A stretch of 64,000 nt of DNA from PNON01 sp964387025 (GCA_964387025.1 CAYLUZ010000006.1:264814-328813), one strand, 5' to 3'. Counted from the first letter of the stretch, positions 39,236 to 48,477 are shown. The notes: generated by a model not told the origin, from the sequence alone. Numbers and translations are program-made.

Positions 39236-39529
39236 TTCCATGGGGTTGGATTCAACCCACGAAAATTCCTATTGCCTTAATATTTACTTTATTCGCGCTT
39301 TGTCTCTCCATCCATTTCACTCTTAAGATAAGAAAAATCAACGTGAATTGGTATATTTGTTTCCTTTTTCAGGATTTATTTAGGAATTATTGGGGACATA
39401 GATAGCTGTTTACAGGTAGCATAAGAATAATTGAGGTGGATAATTCCTTTATCCTCGATGGTGTAAAACTTGAAGTAACTATGTGGGCAGTTTGCTAAAA
39501 ACTGATCCACGAGTTTACGGAGGCATTCT
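39236..39529 (+). other. Intergenic region with several small hairpins
   Basis: This is a 294-bp gap without a supported gene. A 6-bp hairpin GGGTTG/CAACCC (39243-39258) may end the MFS transcript, but no T-run follows. Closer to the next gene are GGATAA/TTATCC and CAGTTT/AAACTG hairpins, and the gap ends in an ACGGAGG ribosome site. I see no convincing -35/-10 pair. Confidence 0.5.
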
Positions 39530-40075
39530 ATGGATTCTACCTTTACGATTATCGTGGTGGTTGTGGTTGTGGTGTTAATTGGCTTCTTTTTAGGACCATG
39601 GTTTGCCAGACGCAGCCGTTCGAAACGGTACCATGACAAATATGGGGCTGAGTATGATGATGCTGTGAAATCCTTAGGGGATGAGAAGAAAGCCCAGGCA
39701 GAGATGGATCAACGGAAAAAACATGTTAAGGATTTAAAAATTCATTCACTTACTGATAAAGAACGTGAGCGTTACGTCGCTGATTGGACAGCAGTCCAAT
39801 CCAAATTCGTGGATGAACCAGCTCAAGCGATTGTGGATGCCGATAGGTTGATCATGGAAGTCATGCAGATTCGTGCTTATCCTATTTCTGATTTTGACCA
39901 ACGGGCTTCTGATCTTTCGGTCAACTACCCGGAATTGGTGAGTAATTACCGTGCTGCGCGAGCAATTGCGATCAAAAGTAAAGAGGGTAAGGCAGATACC
40001 GAGGAATTAAGGCAGGCAATGATCTATTATCGACCTTTATTTGAGGAATTGCTCGAAACAAAGGCCGTTGCTTAA
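39530..40075 (+). CDS. Membrane-anchored protein with unnamed helical C-terminal module
   Basis: The family name is unknown to me. The 181-residue protein has one N-terminal TM helix rich in Val (about residues 5-24), a basic RRSRSKR stop, a charged helical stretch (45-72) and a C-terminal module (about 73-176). The module contains RYVADWTAVQSKFVDEP, a DADRLIMEVM helix, DQRASDLSVNYPE and LRQAMIYYRPLFEELL. The same module ends the next protein. The ATG has an ACGGAGG site. The two genes are 13 bp apart, so they form one transcript. The topology puts the module in the cytoplasm. Confidence 0.88.
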   Translation: MDSTFTIIVVVVVVVLIGFFLGPWFARRSRSKRYHDKYGAEYDDAVKSLGDEKKAQAEMDQRKKHVKDLKIHSLTDKERERYVADWTAVQSKFVDEPAQAIVDADRLIMEVMQIRAYPISDFDQRASDLSVNYPELVSNYRAARAIAIKSKEGKADTEELRQAMIYYRPLFEELLETKAVA

Positions 40076-40088
40076 AGGAGAAGTAGAA

Positions 40089-40820
40089 ATGGACAGTCAA
40101 AATAATGAAGACCAAACAGTCTCAACTGGTAATCTCGAGTATACCGAAAAGGATAAATATTACCAGGAAGGGGTTCGAGATTCTATGGTTGATAGAATCC
40201 CTGCTGATGCAGCTATTCTTAGCGAAACGCCGATGGGCGGTACTGTTGCTGCAGTAACCCCGATGAATGATTCAATTGTTGAAGAGACCAGGGTTCATGA
40301 TACTTATTTTCCTCAGATCCCGATGGGCGGAACATTAGCTGCCGTTAGCCCGTTGGATGACACAATCATTCACGAAGAGCCGATGGAGGAAATGACCAAC
40401 CAGGAATCTATAATAAGCGTGGACACTCACAATAATACTCCAGCTAGTGAGCTGATAATTGACAATTCCGATTTAAACAAGTCTATCCCGTTTGAGCCAA
40501 CGATGAGAGTTACCTCAAAACCCGAAACGCCAACCGTAACGAGTGCCATCCCCTTTGTTGCTCTACTCAGCCGTGAAGAATCACTCCAATTTCGCACACG
40601 CTGGAACGAGATCCAGGGGAAGTTTGTAGACGAACCTCGTACAGCAGTGCAGCAAGCGGATAAGCTTGTAGAAGACGTAATGGAACAAATCTCGACCATG
40701 TTTTCAAAAGAACATGATACGCTTGTAAGCCAATGGAAACAAGGAAACGATGTTTCAACCGAAGATCTACGCAAGGCTTTGCAGCGTTACCGCTCCTTCT
40801 TCAACCGGCTGGTGGTGTAA
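40089..40820 (+). CDS. Soluble paralogue carrying the same C-terminal module
   Basis: This 243-residue protein is of unknown function. Residues 1 to about 150 are acidic and low in complexity, with two copies of a PMGGT-(V/L)-AAV-x-P-(M/L)-(N/D)-D-(S/T)-I unit spaced about 37 residues apart. Residues about 158-243 (RTRWNEIQGKFVDEP, QQADKLVEDVM, LRKALQRYRSFFNRLV) match the C-terminal module of the upstream protein. It has no TM or signal. I start it at the ATG at 40089, which has AAGGAG at 8 nt; the open frame runs 16 codons further upstream inside the previous gene. A strong terminator follows. Confidence 0.87.
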   Translation: MDSQNNEDQTVSTGNLEYTEKDKYYQEGVRDSMVDRIPADAAILSETPMGGTVAAVTPMNDSIVEETRVHDTYFPQIPMGGTLAAVSPLDDTIIHEEPMEEMTNQESIISVDTHNNTPASELIIDNSDLNKSIPFEPTMRVTSKPETPTVTSAIPFVALLSREESLQFRTRWNEIQGKFVDEPRTAVQQADKLVEDVMEQISTMFSKEHDTLVSQWKQGNDVSTEDLRKALQRYRSFFNRLVV

Positions 40821-40862
40821 TACTTTAATTATCGACGCCGGCAGAAATTCTTATCGGTTGAA

Positions 40863-40904
40863 AGTGACCTGACCAAATGAATGGTCAGGTCACTGATTTT
40901 TTTT
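40863..40904 (+). terminator. Strong intrinsic terminator
   Basis: AGTGACCTGACCA (40863-40875) pairs perfectly with TGGTCAGGTCACT (40882-40894) around AATGAA, followed by GATTTTTTTTT. It ends the 39530-40820 pair. Confidence 0.92.
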
Positions 40905-41003
40905 ATATCCTTGTCATCCTTATACAGACTCGTAACTTAGTCTTTTTCCAGGTGTTTAATGAAAATATAAGTGAATTATCAAATATAAATATCAGGAGAA
41001 AGC

Positions 41004-41852
41004 ATGCCAAAAGTCGCAATTGTTACAGATAGTACCGTTAATTTACCCCAGAGCATAATAAAAGAGTATTCCATAACAGTTGCCTCACAGCTTGTGATTT
41101 GGGATAACAAGACATATCTCGATGGGATCGATATCCAGCCTGCAGAGTTCTATACCAGGCTTCAAACATCCAAATCAATGCCTTCTTCCTCTCAGGTATC
41201 ACCTATAACGATGAGGGATATTTTTTCCGGATTATTGGACCAGGGATATGAAGTTCTTGCAATAATGATCTCCTCCCACCTCTCAGGAACGATGAGCTCA
41301 GCCATCATGGCTAAAGAGATGCTGCCTGAAAAACCCATCGAATTGGTCGATTCATTGAATGCTTCCATGGCATTGGGATTCCAGGTATTAATGGCTGCCA
41401 GGGCGGCCAAGAATGGGGCGTCTCTGCAAGAATGCAAAGTTATTGCCGAAAAAGCCCGAGATCAATCCGGGGTATTTTTCGTGGTGGATACCCTTGAATT
41501 TCTGCACCGTGGAGGTCGAATTGGTGGTGCTGCCCGGTTATTAGGTACTGCTCTCAACCTAAAGCCTATACTCACAGTTGACGGTGGAAAAATTGAACCG
41601 GTCGCTAGGGTCAGGACACAACGTAAAGCATTCGAAAAGATGCTGAATCTCCTTGCTGAGAAACTGGATCGAGGTAGCATATCAAGATTGAGTGTTCTCC
41701 ATGCGAACGCTGCTTCACAGGCAGATCAGCTCATGTCCGAATTGGTTCAACGCTTCCACCCGGCAGAAACCATCATGACCGAAGTCAGTCCTGTCATTGG
41801 TACGCATACTGGTCCCGGTACTGTTGGTGTTGCCTATCTGATTGATATGTAA
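41004..41852 (+). CDS. DegV family fatty-acid-binding protein
   Basis: This 282-residue DegV/FakB-type protein binds a fatty acid, which in characterised cases is handed to the kinase FakA for phosphorylation. The start KVAIVTDSTVNLP and the SSHLSGTMSSA loop (about residues 92-102) are the usual marks, as is LEFLHRGGRIGG in the middle. No fakA is in the window. It has an AGGAGAA site and a terminator just after, so it is a single-gene unit. Confidence 0.93.
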   Translation: MPKVAIVTDSTVNLPQSIIKEYSITVASQLVIWDNKTYLDGIDIQPAEFYTRLQTSKSMPSSSQVSPITMRDIFSGLLDQGYEVLAIMISSHLSGTMSSAIMAKEMLPEKPIELVDSLNASMALGFQVLMAARAAKNGASLQECKVIAEKARDQSGVFFVVDTLEFLHRGGRIGGAARLLGTALNLKPILTVDGGKIEPVARVRTQRKAFEKMLNLLAEKLDRGSISRLSVLHANAASQADQLMSELVQRFHPAETIMTEVSPVIGTHTGPGTVGVAYLIDM

Positions 41853-41868
41853 TTCCATTATTCAACAT

Positions 41869-41912
41869 CAAACGTCAGCCTTGATGTAGAAAAGGTTGAC
41901 GTTTTTTTTAAA
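41869..41912 (+). terminator. Intrinsic terminator after degV
   Basis: AAACGTCA pairs with TGACGTTT, extended inward by CCTT/AAGG, with a run of eight T directly after the stem. It lies about 17 bp after the DegV stop. Confidence 0.88.
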
Positions 41913-41949
41913 TCCATCTTTCTCAAGCATTTCATAAATTTATTACAAT

Positions 41950-41978
41950 TTGATAGTTTTTAGAACTTCAGCTATACT
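41950..41978 (+). promoter_or_regulatory. Promoter of the DUF1015 gene
   Basis: TTGATA (41950-41955) and TATACT (41973-41978) are exactly 17 bp apart, with the start ATG 31 bp further on. It sits between the degV terminator and the gene. Confidence 0.65.
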
Positions 41979-42009
41979 CAGAGAAGAACTATTCATCTGG
42001 AGGAAATTC

Positions 42010-43326
42010 ATGCGAAGATACGATAACATCGGTTTAGGTATTCCAGAAACATTTCTGCCTCGTGAAGGTATAGATCTCGCACGTTGGGCTGTCATTGCAT
42101 GCGATCAATTTACCTCCCAACCTGAATACTGGGAACAGGTTAAAACTTTTGTTGGTGATAATCCCTCGACATACCAGCTAATTCTCCCTGAAGTATATTT
42201 GGGGAAGCCGGAGGAAGCTGAAAGACTTGCAAATATTAACCAGAATATGCGTCAGTATCTTGCTCAAGGCATTCTTCAACCGCATGAAGGGATGGTTTAC
42301 ATCGAACGATCGGTGGCTGGAAAAATCCGCAAAGGGCTACTAGTCTGCCTGGATCTTGAAAAGTATGATTACAACAAAGGCTCTGCCAGTCTGATCCGCC
42401 CGACAGAAGGAACAATTCAGGACCGCCTCCCTCCTCGCATCAAGATCCGTGAAAATGCATTTTTGGAGCTTCCTCACATTCTTGTTTTGATCGACGACCC
42501 GCAAAATACTGTAATTGGTTCTGCAGCAACAAGTAAAGCAGACCTTCCCATACTCTACGATTTCGATCTGATGTTGGGTAGCGGACATATTTCCGGGTGG
42601 TTAGTCAAGGATTTACCATTGGAAAAGAAGATCATGGAAGGCTTAACTAGCCTGGCTGATCCGCAAAAGTTCAAGACAAAATATAACCTGCAAGGCAAAC
42701 AAAACGTGCTTCTTTATGCCATGGGTGATGGTAACCACTCTCTGGCAACTGCAAAAGCCATTTGGGATAAGATGAAATACTCTGTGGGAATGGTCCACCC
42801 CTCACGGTATGCGCTTGTGGAACTTGTAAATGTGCACGACAATGGATTGGAGTTTGAACCGATTCACCGCGTCCTCTTTGATGTAAAAGGAGATATTTTC
42901 GAAAAATTTAAATCTGCATTTAAAGAAAATGTTAAAATTACAAAAATAACTGATCCATTGCAGATGAAAGATCTCATTTCGAAATCGACCCCGGAAGTAC
43001 AACGAATCGGTATCATCGACCCGACAGGTATTCATATAATGGAACTGATTCATCAACCACTTAATTTGCCGGTTGGGAATTTGCAGGACTTTCTGGATAA
43101 CCTGATCAAATCTGGCGGTGCAAAAAATATTGATTATGTTCATGGCGAGGACACCGTATTTGAACTGGGAAGAAAACCCGGTAATGTCGGTTTTTATCTT
43201 CCCGCAATGCAAAAAGCCGAACTATTTAAAACTGTGATCCTGGATGGTGCTCTACCTCGGAAAACATTCTCGATGGGAGAAGCTATAGAAAAACGTTTTT
43301 ATTTGGAAGCGCGAAAAATAAAATAA
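42010..43326 (+). CDS. DUF1015 family protein
   Basis: This 438-residue soluble protein is in the DUF1015 family, which is widespread but has no settled activity. The N-terminal part has GLGIPETFLPREG and WAVIACDQFTSQPEYW. The most conserved block is YAMGDGNHSLATAKAIWD in the middle (about residues 236-253), the family's DG(H/N)H motif. The start is the ATG at 42010 with TGGAGGA at 5-6 nt; the open frame runs 20 codons upstream across the promoter and is not used. It is single by position, with its own promoter and terminator. Confidence 0.9.
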   Translation: MRRYDNIGLGIPETFLPREGIDLARWAVIACDQFTSQPEYWEQVKTFVGDNPSTYQLILPEVYLGKPEEAERLANINQNMRQYLAQGILQPHEGMVYIERSVAGKIRKGLLVCLDLEKYDYNKGSASLIRPTEGTIQDRLPPRIKIRENAFLELPHILVLIDDPQNTVIGSAATSKADLPILYDFDLMLGSGHISGWLVKDLPLEKKIMEGLTSLADPQKFKTKYNLQGKQNVLLYAMGDGNHSLATAKAIWDKMKYSVGMVHPSRYALVELVNVHDNGLEFEPIHRVLFDVKGDIFEKFKSAFKENVKITKITDPLQMKDLISKSTPEVQRIGIIDPTGIHIMELIHQPLNLPVGNLQDFLDNLIKSGGAKNIDYVHGEDTVFELGRKPGNVGFYLPAMQKAELFKTVILDGALPRKTFSMGEAIEKRFYLEARKIK

Positions 43327-43341
43327 GATGATTTAGAGATT

Positions 43342-43375
43342 AAAAACCGCCAGAGACCTGGCGGTTTATTTTTTA
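43342..43375. terminator. Bidirectional terminator between convergent genes
   Basis: AAACCGCCAG (43344-43353) pairs with CTGGCGGTTT (43358-43367) around AGAC, with TATTTTTT rightward. Leftward, the same stem follows the end of the CAP-LysM gene, whose stop lies within it. Confidence 0.85.
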
Positions 43376-44409
43376 AGGAAGCTGTATATCAAACCTATCA
43401 AGCCTAATCCGCACAACGTGATCAAAACCATGCCTATGGTTTGTTTAGGTGGATTCTTGGCCGCACTTACCTCCTGAGGTGTGTTCGTGGCGCCGATATT
43501 GCTAATTGTCAGGGAAGGTACTGGTGTACTAGTCTTCGAGCGCGGAGTAAATGTAGGTGCCATCGTATTTGTAACTTGCAATGTGGATTCCGTTTCGGGA
43601 GTTCCTGAAACCGAGACCGTATTTATTGCGTTTGGTGTGCCTTCCGGCTTTTTGATCAACAATTTCTGGTCCGGCCAGATAGTAGTATTATCAGTCGCCA
43701 TCCCATTCAATAACCGCAGTTCATCGACTGTGATCTTATATGCTTCTGAAATTGTCGCCAGGGTCTGGCCGTATTGGACAATGTGAACGATCGAACCATC
43801 CGGTGCCGGGGTCGCCGCCCTGACCCCGAAGATATAATTGGACATATCGGGTGTTGCATTCGGATCAACAGGAGTATTGGGTGAATAATCGGGAGATGAA
43901 CCTCCCTGCACAAGGCATACATCCAGGATAAATACAAAGGTTCCATCGCCATTATCCGCTACACCTGCGCCAACATCGGTGTAATTGTTTCCCCATCCAT
44001 TCAACATTACTTGTTGATGGGTCCAGTCTGACCATGCTTCATAAACGGCTGAATTGACTGAACTGGTGCTTGCCCATGCTTCATCACATTTGATGGATTT
44101 TCCACCACCATAACCTGACCAGTACACACGCATGGTTTCATCGCTACCGCTCGCACCAGTATGTCCTCCATTCCCGGTGGACACAATCCAATCCGCATGG
44201 CCCTGGGCGGCTGACATAACCTGTGCGTCAGGATTCAACTCATATAATCCCATACTTATCCTGTAGCTATTGACCGCTGCAATCAGATCATACGGGTTTG
44301 GAGCTGCATTCTTAACCTGAGATCGAAATGCACTCTGTGAAAACAGTATAATAGTTAGGAAGCAGATAAGGTAAAATTTTCGAAGCATCGTATCCTGATT
44401 ATAATCCAT
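43366..44409 (-). CDS. Secreted CAP/SCP-domain protein with LysM and C-terminal TM
   Basis: This 347-residue protein has a signal sequence (about residues 9-30), a CAP (SCP/PR1-like) domain (about 37-170) with NSYRISMGLYELNPD, GHADW, AWASTSSVNSA and NYTDVGAGV, and a LysM domain (about 208-252, YGQTLATISEAYKITVDEL). A Thr/Ser/Pro-rich linker and a C-terminal TM helix with KK end follow. It should be anchored outside the membrane and bind glycan. CAP proteins have varied activities and the role here is open. A second start 7 codons later is possible. It is convergent with DUF1015 and divergent from the M23 lipoprotein gene (50 bp). Confidence 0.9.
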   Translation of the reverse strand: MDYNQDTMLRKFYLICFLTIILFSQSAFRSQVKNAAPNPYDLIAAVNSYRISMGLYELNPDAQVMSAAQGHADWIVSTGNGGHTGASGSDETMRVYWSGYGGGKSIKCDEAWASTSSVNSAVYEAWSDWTHQQVMLNGWGNNYTDVGAGVADNGDGTFVFILDVCLVQGGSSPDYSPNTPVDPNATPDMSNYIFGVRAATPAPDGSIVHIVQYGQTLATISEAYKITVDELRLLNGMATDNTTIWPDQKLLIKKPEGTPNAINTVSVSGTPETESTLQVTNTMAPTFTPRSKTSTPVPSLTISNIGATNTPQEVSAAKNPPKQTIGMVLITLCGLGLIGLIYSFLKK

Positions 44410-44459
44410 CTAAAGATCACCTGGATTATTACGAAAAGAGACCAAATAATTATACTATT

Positions 44460-45326
44460 ATGAAAAAAGCCATATTTATCTTTTACATAGCACTTTTCAT
44501 TCTGGCAGGATGTTCACCTAAAGAACTGCCGTCAGCTACTGCAAAGCCCCAGATAATTCCTGCGGTGACATTTACTCCTGTTCCAAGTACAGCTACCATG
44601 GTTCCCCAGGCTACCATACCCCCAACCATTATTCCCACCATAAACCCCGTTTCTCTTTTTAAAGTATCATCTCCTCTTGAAGATATTCAACTGAATGATC
44701 TGAAGTTGATTATTTCTGAGCCCTTCTTCCAAACCGGACTTGAATTGGATGATGGTCATCATGGCACTGATTTCGCTTTTTATGACTATGGGAAACTCAC
44801 AACAATTGTCGGCTTACCGATCCACTCTGTATTAAATGGTAAGGTCGCTGGTGTGATAAATAAAAAGAAGCCTTACGGCAACCTGATCATCATAGAAACG
44901 CGAATGGATACATTCCCTCCAGAATTACTTGAAATTCTTTCACCCCCTTTCCAGGAAACCCCTTATCCTTATAATCCGCGGTTGCAGTTTTGCACCAGCT
45001 TAAAAGGAGAAACATGGACGGTAAAGCCTGAATCGATTTACGTATTGTACGGGCACATGCTGGAACCCTCGCCTTTGAATGTCGGAGATATTGTATCCAG
45101 CGGGCAAACCATTGGCAAAGTCGGAAACACAGGAATGTCTGGAAATGCTCACCTTCATCTGGAAATGCGTTGGGGACCAGGTGGTACTGAATTTGCATCA
45201 ATGAATTATTATGATACCGCTGCCACCCCGGAAGAAAATATTAACTATTGTATCTGGCGTATCAGCGGAAAGTTTGTGCGTATCGATCCGATGGTTTTTT
45301 TCAACACTTGGGAAAACCTACCTTAA
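44460..45326 (+). CDS. Lipoprotein M23 metallopeptidase
   Basis: This 288-residue lipoprotein has the signal peptide MKKAIFIFYIALFILAGC, with the lipidated Cys at 18. A Thr/Pro-rich spacer follows (about residues 25-62), then an M23 (LytM/lysostaphin) domain. The zinc ligands are present: HHGTD (about 100-104) and HLHLEM (about 239-244), with YGHM between. Such enzymes cut peptide bridges of cell-wall peptidoglycan. It starts a three-gene run and the next gene begins 24 bp later. Confidence 0.9.
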   Translation: MKKAIFIFYIALFILAGCSPKELPSATAKPQIIPAVTFTPVPSTATMVPQATIPPTIIPTINPVSLFKVSSPLEDIQLNDLKLIISEPFFQTGLELDDGHHGTDFAFYDYGKLTTIVGLPIHSVLNGKVAGVINKKKPYGNLIIIETRMDTFPPELLEILSPPFQETPYPYNPRLQFCTSLKGETWTVKPESIYVLYGHMLEPSPLNVGDIVSSGQTIGKVGNTGMSGNAHLHLEMRWGPGGTEFASMNYYDTAATPEENINYCIWRISGKFVRIDPMVFFNTWENLP

Positions 45327-45350
45327 CTACCTGGCAGATAAAATCACTCC

Positions 45351-47339
45351 ATGAAATTTATCCGTAAAATTAAATTACCCAAGTTTCATTTTGAATCTCT
45401 CAGGAAGATCAAGCTGCCCAGGATTCAATTTACTGCTTTAAGCAAGCTTAAGCTTTCAAAGATCCAGATCAAACCATCCTGGCTTTTTATTATTGCCGGA
45501 GGATTGATCGTTATCAATATCATTTTCTTGGTTTTACAAAGTATTCCATCGGCTAAGCCTCAAGCGATTATTCCGCAGTCAACACAATTGCCGGTTATCC
45601 TACCATCAGAAACTCCAATTCCCACTCTTATTCCCTCGGAACCCACGCAGATTGCACCAGAAATTCCTATTGCCATTATTCCCAGTGGTTCGAGCTTATC
45701 GCAAGGAACGATCCTGTTTTCCATGGTGAAAGATGGGTACAGTAATTTATATAGTTTTCAACCCGGATTACCAGGATTCCTTCGATTGACTGCTCATCCC
45801 TGGGATGATATTCAACCCTCCCTAAGTCCGGATGGAACAAAAATAGCATATAGCTCCAAACAAAATGGTTATTGGAATATTTATATTATGGACATGGCTT
45901 CCGGGCAGGTCATTCCAGTAACTGATACGGCAGCTTACGATGGTCATCCGGTTTGGTCTCCCGACGGGACACAACTATTGATCGAAACCTACCTGGAAAA
46001 CTACTTTCAGCTTCAGATCATTGATCTTTCTGTGGAATTTGCACAAACCAATCAAATCACTTTCGGCGGTTATTCAAATTATGATGCCACCTGGTCTCCT
46101 GATGGTAAAACGATTGCATATGTCTCAAATATTTCCGGCGATCCATCCTTGTGGATGATCCGTATTACGGATGATCAGCGCCAGTATGCTGCTCTCCCAA
46201 TATCTGATCTGGATTCACCTGCTCACCCTACCTATTCACCAGATGGGGCAAAACTTGCCTTTTCGTCAAAGCTTGATGGGAATAGAACCATATTCACCTG
46301 GGACCCCTCAAAACCAGAGTTAAACCCCAAAATGATCGGTCAAGGCGACCAATTAGCCTGGAGTCCGGACAGCCAGGTGATATTCTGCTCCCTTTCTCAA
46401 CCATTACGCACCTACTTAACAGCATATACGCTCCAATTTGGAAATATAGCCATGCCGCCATTTGTTTTATCTGGCGATGTAACCGGGATCGAATGGAAAT
46501 CAAATCCACCAAACTGGCTGCAAAATCCCTGGGTTCAGGCAAAACAACAGGTTGTCGATGAACCACTTTACCGGGTACAGCTTACACCAGTTGCTGAATC
46601 TGGCAGGTTTAATCTCGTGCAAATCCCGGGTATCAACTTACAATATCCATTTCTTCAGGATATGGTTGATGAGTCATTTCAGAGTTTCAGAAACCGCATG
46701 GTTCGGGAAACTGGATGGGATGTTCTCGCAAATATCCAATCTGCCTTCCTGCCATTATCGCAAACTTCAGAACCTGATAAATCCCAGGATTGGCTATATT
46801 CCGGGAGGGCTTTCGCCTTAAATACCATTCCCATGAATGTTGGCTGGATGGTTCTTGTAAAGGAAGGTTTTGGTAATCAAACTTACTGGCGCATCTATAT
46901 TCGACCGCTTTTTCAAGATGGTTCAATGGGAATACCCATTCATTTCCGAGCCTGGGATATGAACAGCCGATTCAGTAATGATACAGCAGCATATGAACAA
47001 GGTGGAAAAACATCAGAATCGGATGTTAGTGGATACTGGGTGGATTTCACGGATATTGCCCGCAGGTATGGTTGGGATCGCCTCGCGGCACTTTCCAATT
47101 GGCTTACTTTTTATCCGGCAGCCAGATTCAACCTTTTTATAAACAATGGTGGACTATCCTGGAAAGCAGCAATGCTGGAGTTATATCCACAGGAAATCTT
47201 TATTACACCAACCCTTGTTGAATTACCAACCGCAACACCCACCAATACACCCAAACCCCGGAAGCCGGTTACCCCAACCAATACTCCGGTGCCAACTGCC
47301 ACATCGACCTTACACCCTACGTGGACACCTCTACCCTGA
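45351..47339 (+). CDS. Membrane-anchored TolB-like beta-propeller protein
   Basis: This 662-residue protein has a basic cytoplasmic tail of three degenerate repeats of about 13 residues (RKIKLP-type), a TM helix (about 43-63), a Pro-rich spacer (65-110) and five PD40/WD40-like propeller repeats. These read PSLSPDGTKIAY, PVWSPDGTQLL, ATWSPDGKTIAY, PTYSPDGAKLAF and LAWSPDSQ. A further domain of about 200 residues follows, and a C-terminal tail of Thr-Pro repeats typical of Chloroflexi surface proteins. It lies between two M23 peptidase genes, 24 bp and 1 bp away, so it may scaffold or present them. The function is inferred. Confidence 0.88.
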   Translation: MKFIRKIKLPKFHFESLRKIKLPRIQFTALSKLKLSKIQIKPSWLFIIAGGLIVINIIFLVLQSIPSAKPQAIIPQSTQLPVILPSETPIPTLIPSEPTQIAPEIPIAIIPSGSSLSQGTILFSMVKDGYSNLYSFQPGLPGFLRLTAHPWDDIQPSLSPDGTKIAYSSKQNGYWNIYIMDMASGQVIPVTDTAAYDGHPVWSPDGTQLLIETYLENYFQLQIIDLSVEFAQTNQITFGGYSNYDATWSPDGKTIAYVSNISGDPSLWMIRITDDQRQYAALPISDLDSPAHPTYSPDGAKLAFSSKLDGNRTIFTWDPSKPELNPKMIGQGDQLAWSPDSQVIFCSLSQPLRTYLTAYTLQFGNIAMPPFVLSGDVTGIEWKSNPPNWLQNPWVQAKQQVVDEPLYRVQLTPVAESGRFNLVQIPGINLQYPFLQDMVDESFQSFRNRMVRETGWDVLANIQSAFLPLSQTSEPDKSQDWLYSGRAFALNTIPMNVGWMVLVKEGFGNQTYWRIYIRPLFQDGSMGIPIHFRAWDMNSRFSNDTAAYEQGGKTSESDVSGYWVDFTDIARRYGWDRLAALSNWLTFYPAARFNLFINNGGLSWKAAMLELYPQEIFITPTLVELPTATPTNTPKPRKPVTPTNTPVPTATSTLHPTWTPLP

Positions 47340-47340
47340 G

Positions 47341-48477
47341 ATGAAGAATCAATTGAAAGTATCACTTGCCATATCTAGCGCTTTCATCATGGGAAGTATT
47401 GCATTTTTTCCTGTTTTAATTGGAAGAGCACAGCCACAACCCCATAATACTGATCAATTGATATCTCCTACATCAACAACTACCCCAACTCCCGATCTCA
47501 CCATTAAAGTAACTTTGGAGATTCCGGTCCAATCAATAACCCCTACTCCGGTAAGTACCCAACTTTACAGTAGTCCGGAAATTCTGAATCTTGTATTTCC
47601 AACCCCCGGACCTGCCCCCATTTCCGCCTGGCGACCACCCCTATATCTTGTACCATGGGCAGCAGGAGAGCACGATCATTTTTATTTTCAAAGGCCAATA
47701 GCTGCTGATGAAATTAACTGGCCGGTTGCGGATTACCGGTATGGAGGCGTTTTCTTTGGTCCCAGTATCGTCCACACTGGAGTGGATATTGATGCACCTA
47801 CAGGTACTCCAGTTATCGCCTCCGCAAGTGGAAAAGTGGTATGGGTTGGTTACGGTTTATTCTCTGTTAAGGGGAATATGGACGACCCCTACGGTCTGGC
47901 AGTAGCCATCCGGCATGATTTTGGCCTCAATGGGAAACGTCTGTATACGATCTATGCTCACATGCGAGCTATTAATGTCGTTGATGGCCAACAGATAAAT
48001 GCCGGTGATCAAATTGGTGAAGTGGGTGCAACTGGCGCTACAACCGGACCTCATCTGCATTTTGAGGTCAGACTCGGCAGGAATTCTTTCTTTGATACCA
48101 GGAATCCGGAATTGTGGATGGCTCCCCCACAGGGTTGGGGTGTATTGGTTGCAAGGATTACAGATAAGAAAGGCAAGAACCTCACACATAAAGAGGTTCG
48201 TGTTTATGCTCTTTACAACGAACATGAATGGGTTGTCAGATCTTATGGCCCACAGGTCGTCAATCCTGACGAATATTTCCAGGAAAACCTTGTTCTTAGC
48301 GATCTCCCTGCCGGAGAATATCGTATCTGGATTAATTATGCAGAACACGATTATTATGGTAAGTTTGAGATAGAACCCGGAAAGATCACGTTGATCTCTT
48401 ATGCAGGTGAAAATGGGTTTTCCCAAATAAAACTGGATCCTGCCTTTGACCCGGTACCGGCAACACCTGCTCCTTGA
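47341..48477 (+). CDS. Secreted M23 metallopeptidase with C-terminal beta domain
   Basis: This 378-residue protein has an N-terminal signal or TM segment (about residues 5-24), a Thr/Pro spacer, an M23 domain (about 130-255) and a C-terminal beta-sandwich-like domain (about 265-365). Metal ligands are in HTGVDIDAP and HLHFEV, and YAHM is also present. I start it at the ATG at 47341, one base after the upstream stop; the open frame runs 65 codons into the previous gene. The -35 box of the recA promoter overlaps its stop. Confidence 0.9.
   Translation: MKNQLKVSLAISSAFIMGSIAFFPVLIGRAQPQPHNTDQLISPTSTTTPTPDLTIKVTLEIPVQSITPTPVSTQLYSSPEILNLVFPTPGPAPISAWRPPLYLVPWAAGEHDHFYFQRPIAADEINWPVADYRYGGVFFGPSIVHTGVDIDAPTGTPVIASASGKVVWVGYGLFSVKGNMDDPYGLAVAIRHDFGLNGKRLYTIYAHMRAINVVDGQQINAGDQIGEVGATGATTGPHLHFEVRLGRNSFFDTRNPELWMAPPQGWGVLVARITDKKGKNLTHKEVRVYALYNEHEWVVRSYGPQVVNPDEYFQENLVLSDLPAGEYRIWINYAEHDYYGKFEIEPGKITLISYAGENGFSQIKLDPAFDPVPATPAP

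Noticed and set aside
47857..48426. 189-codon open frame on the minus strand
   Set aside because: It is antisense to the second M23 peptidase, whose zinc motifs are intact.
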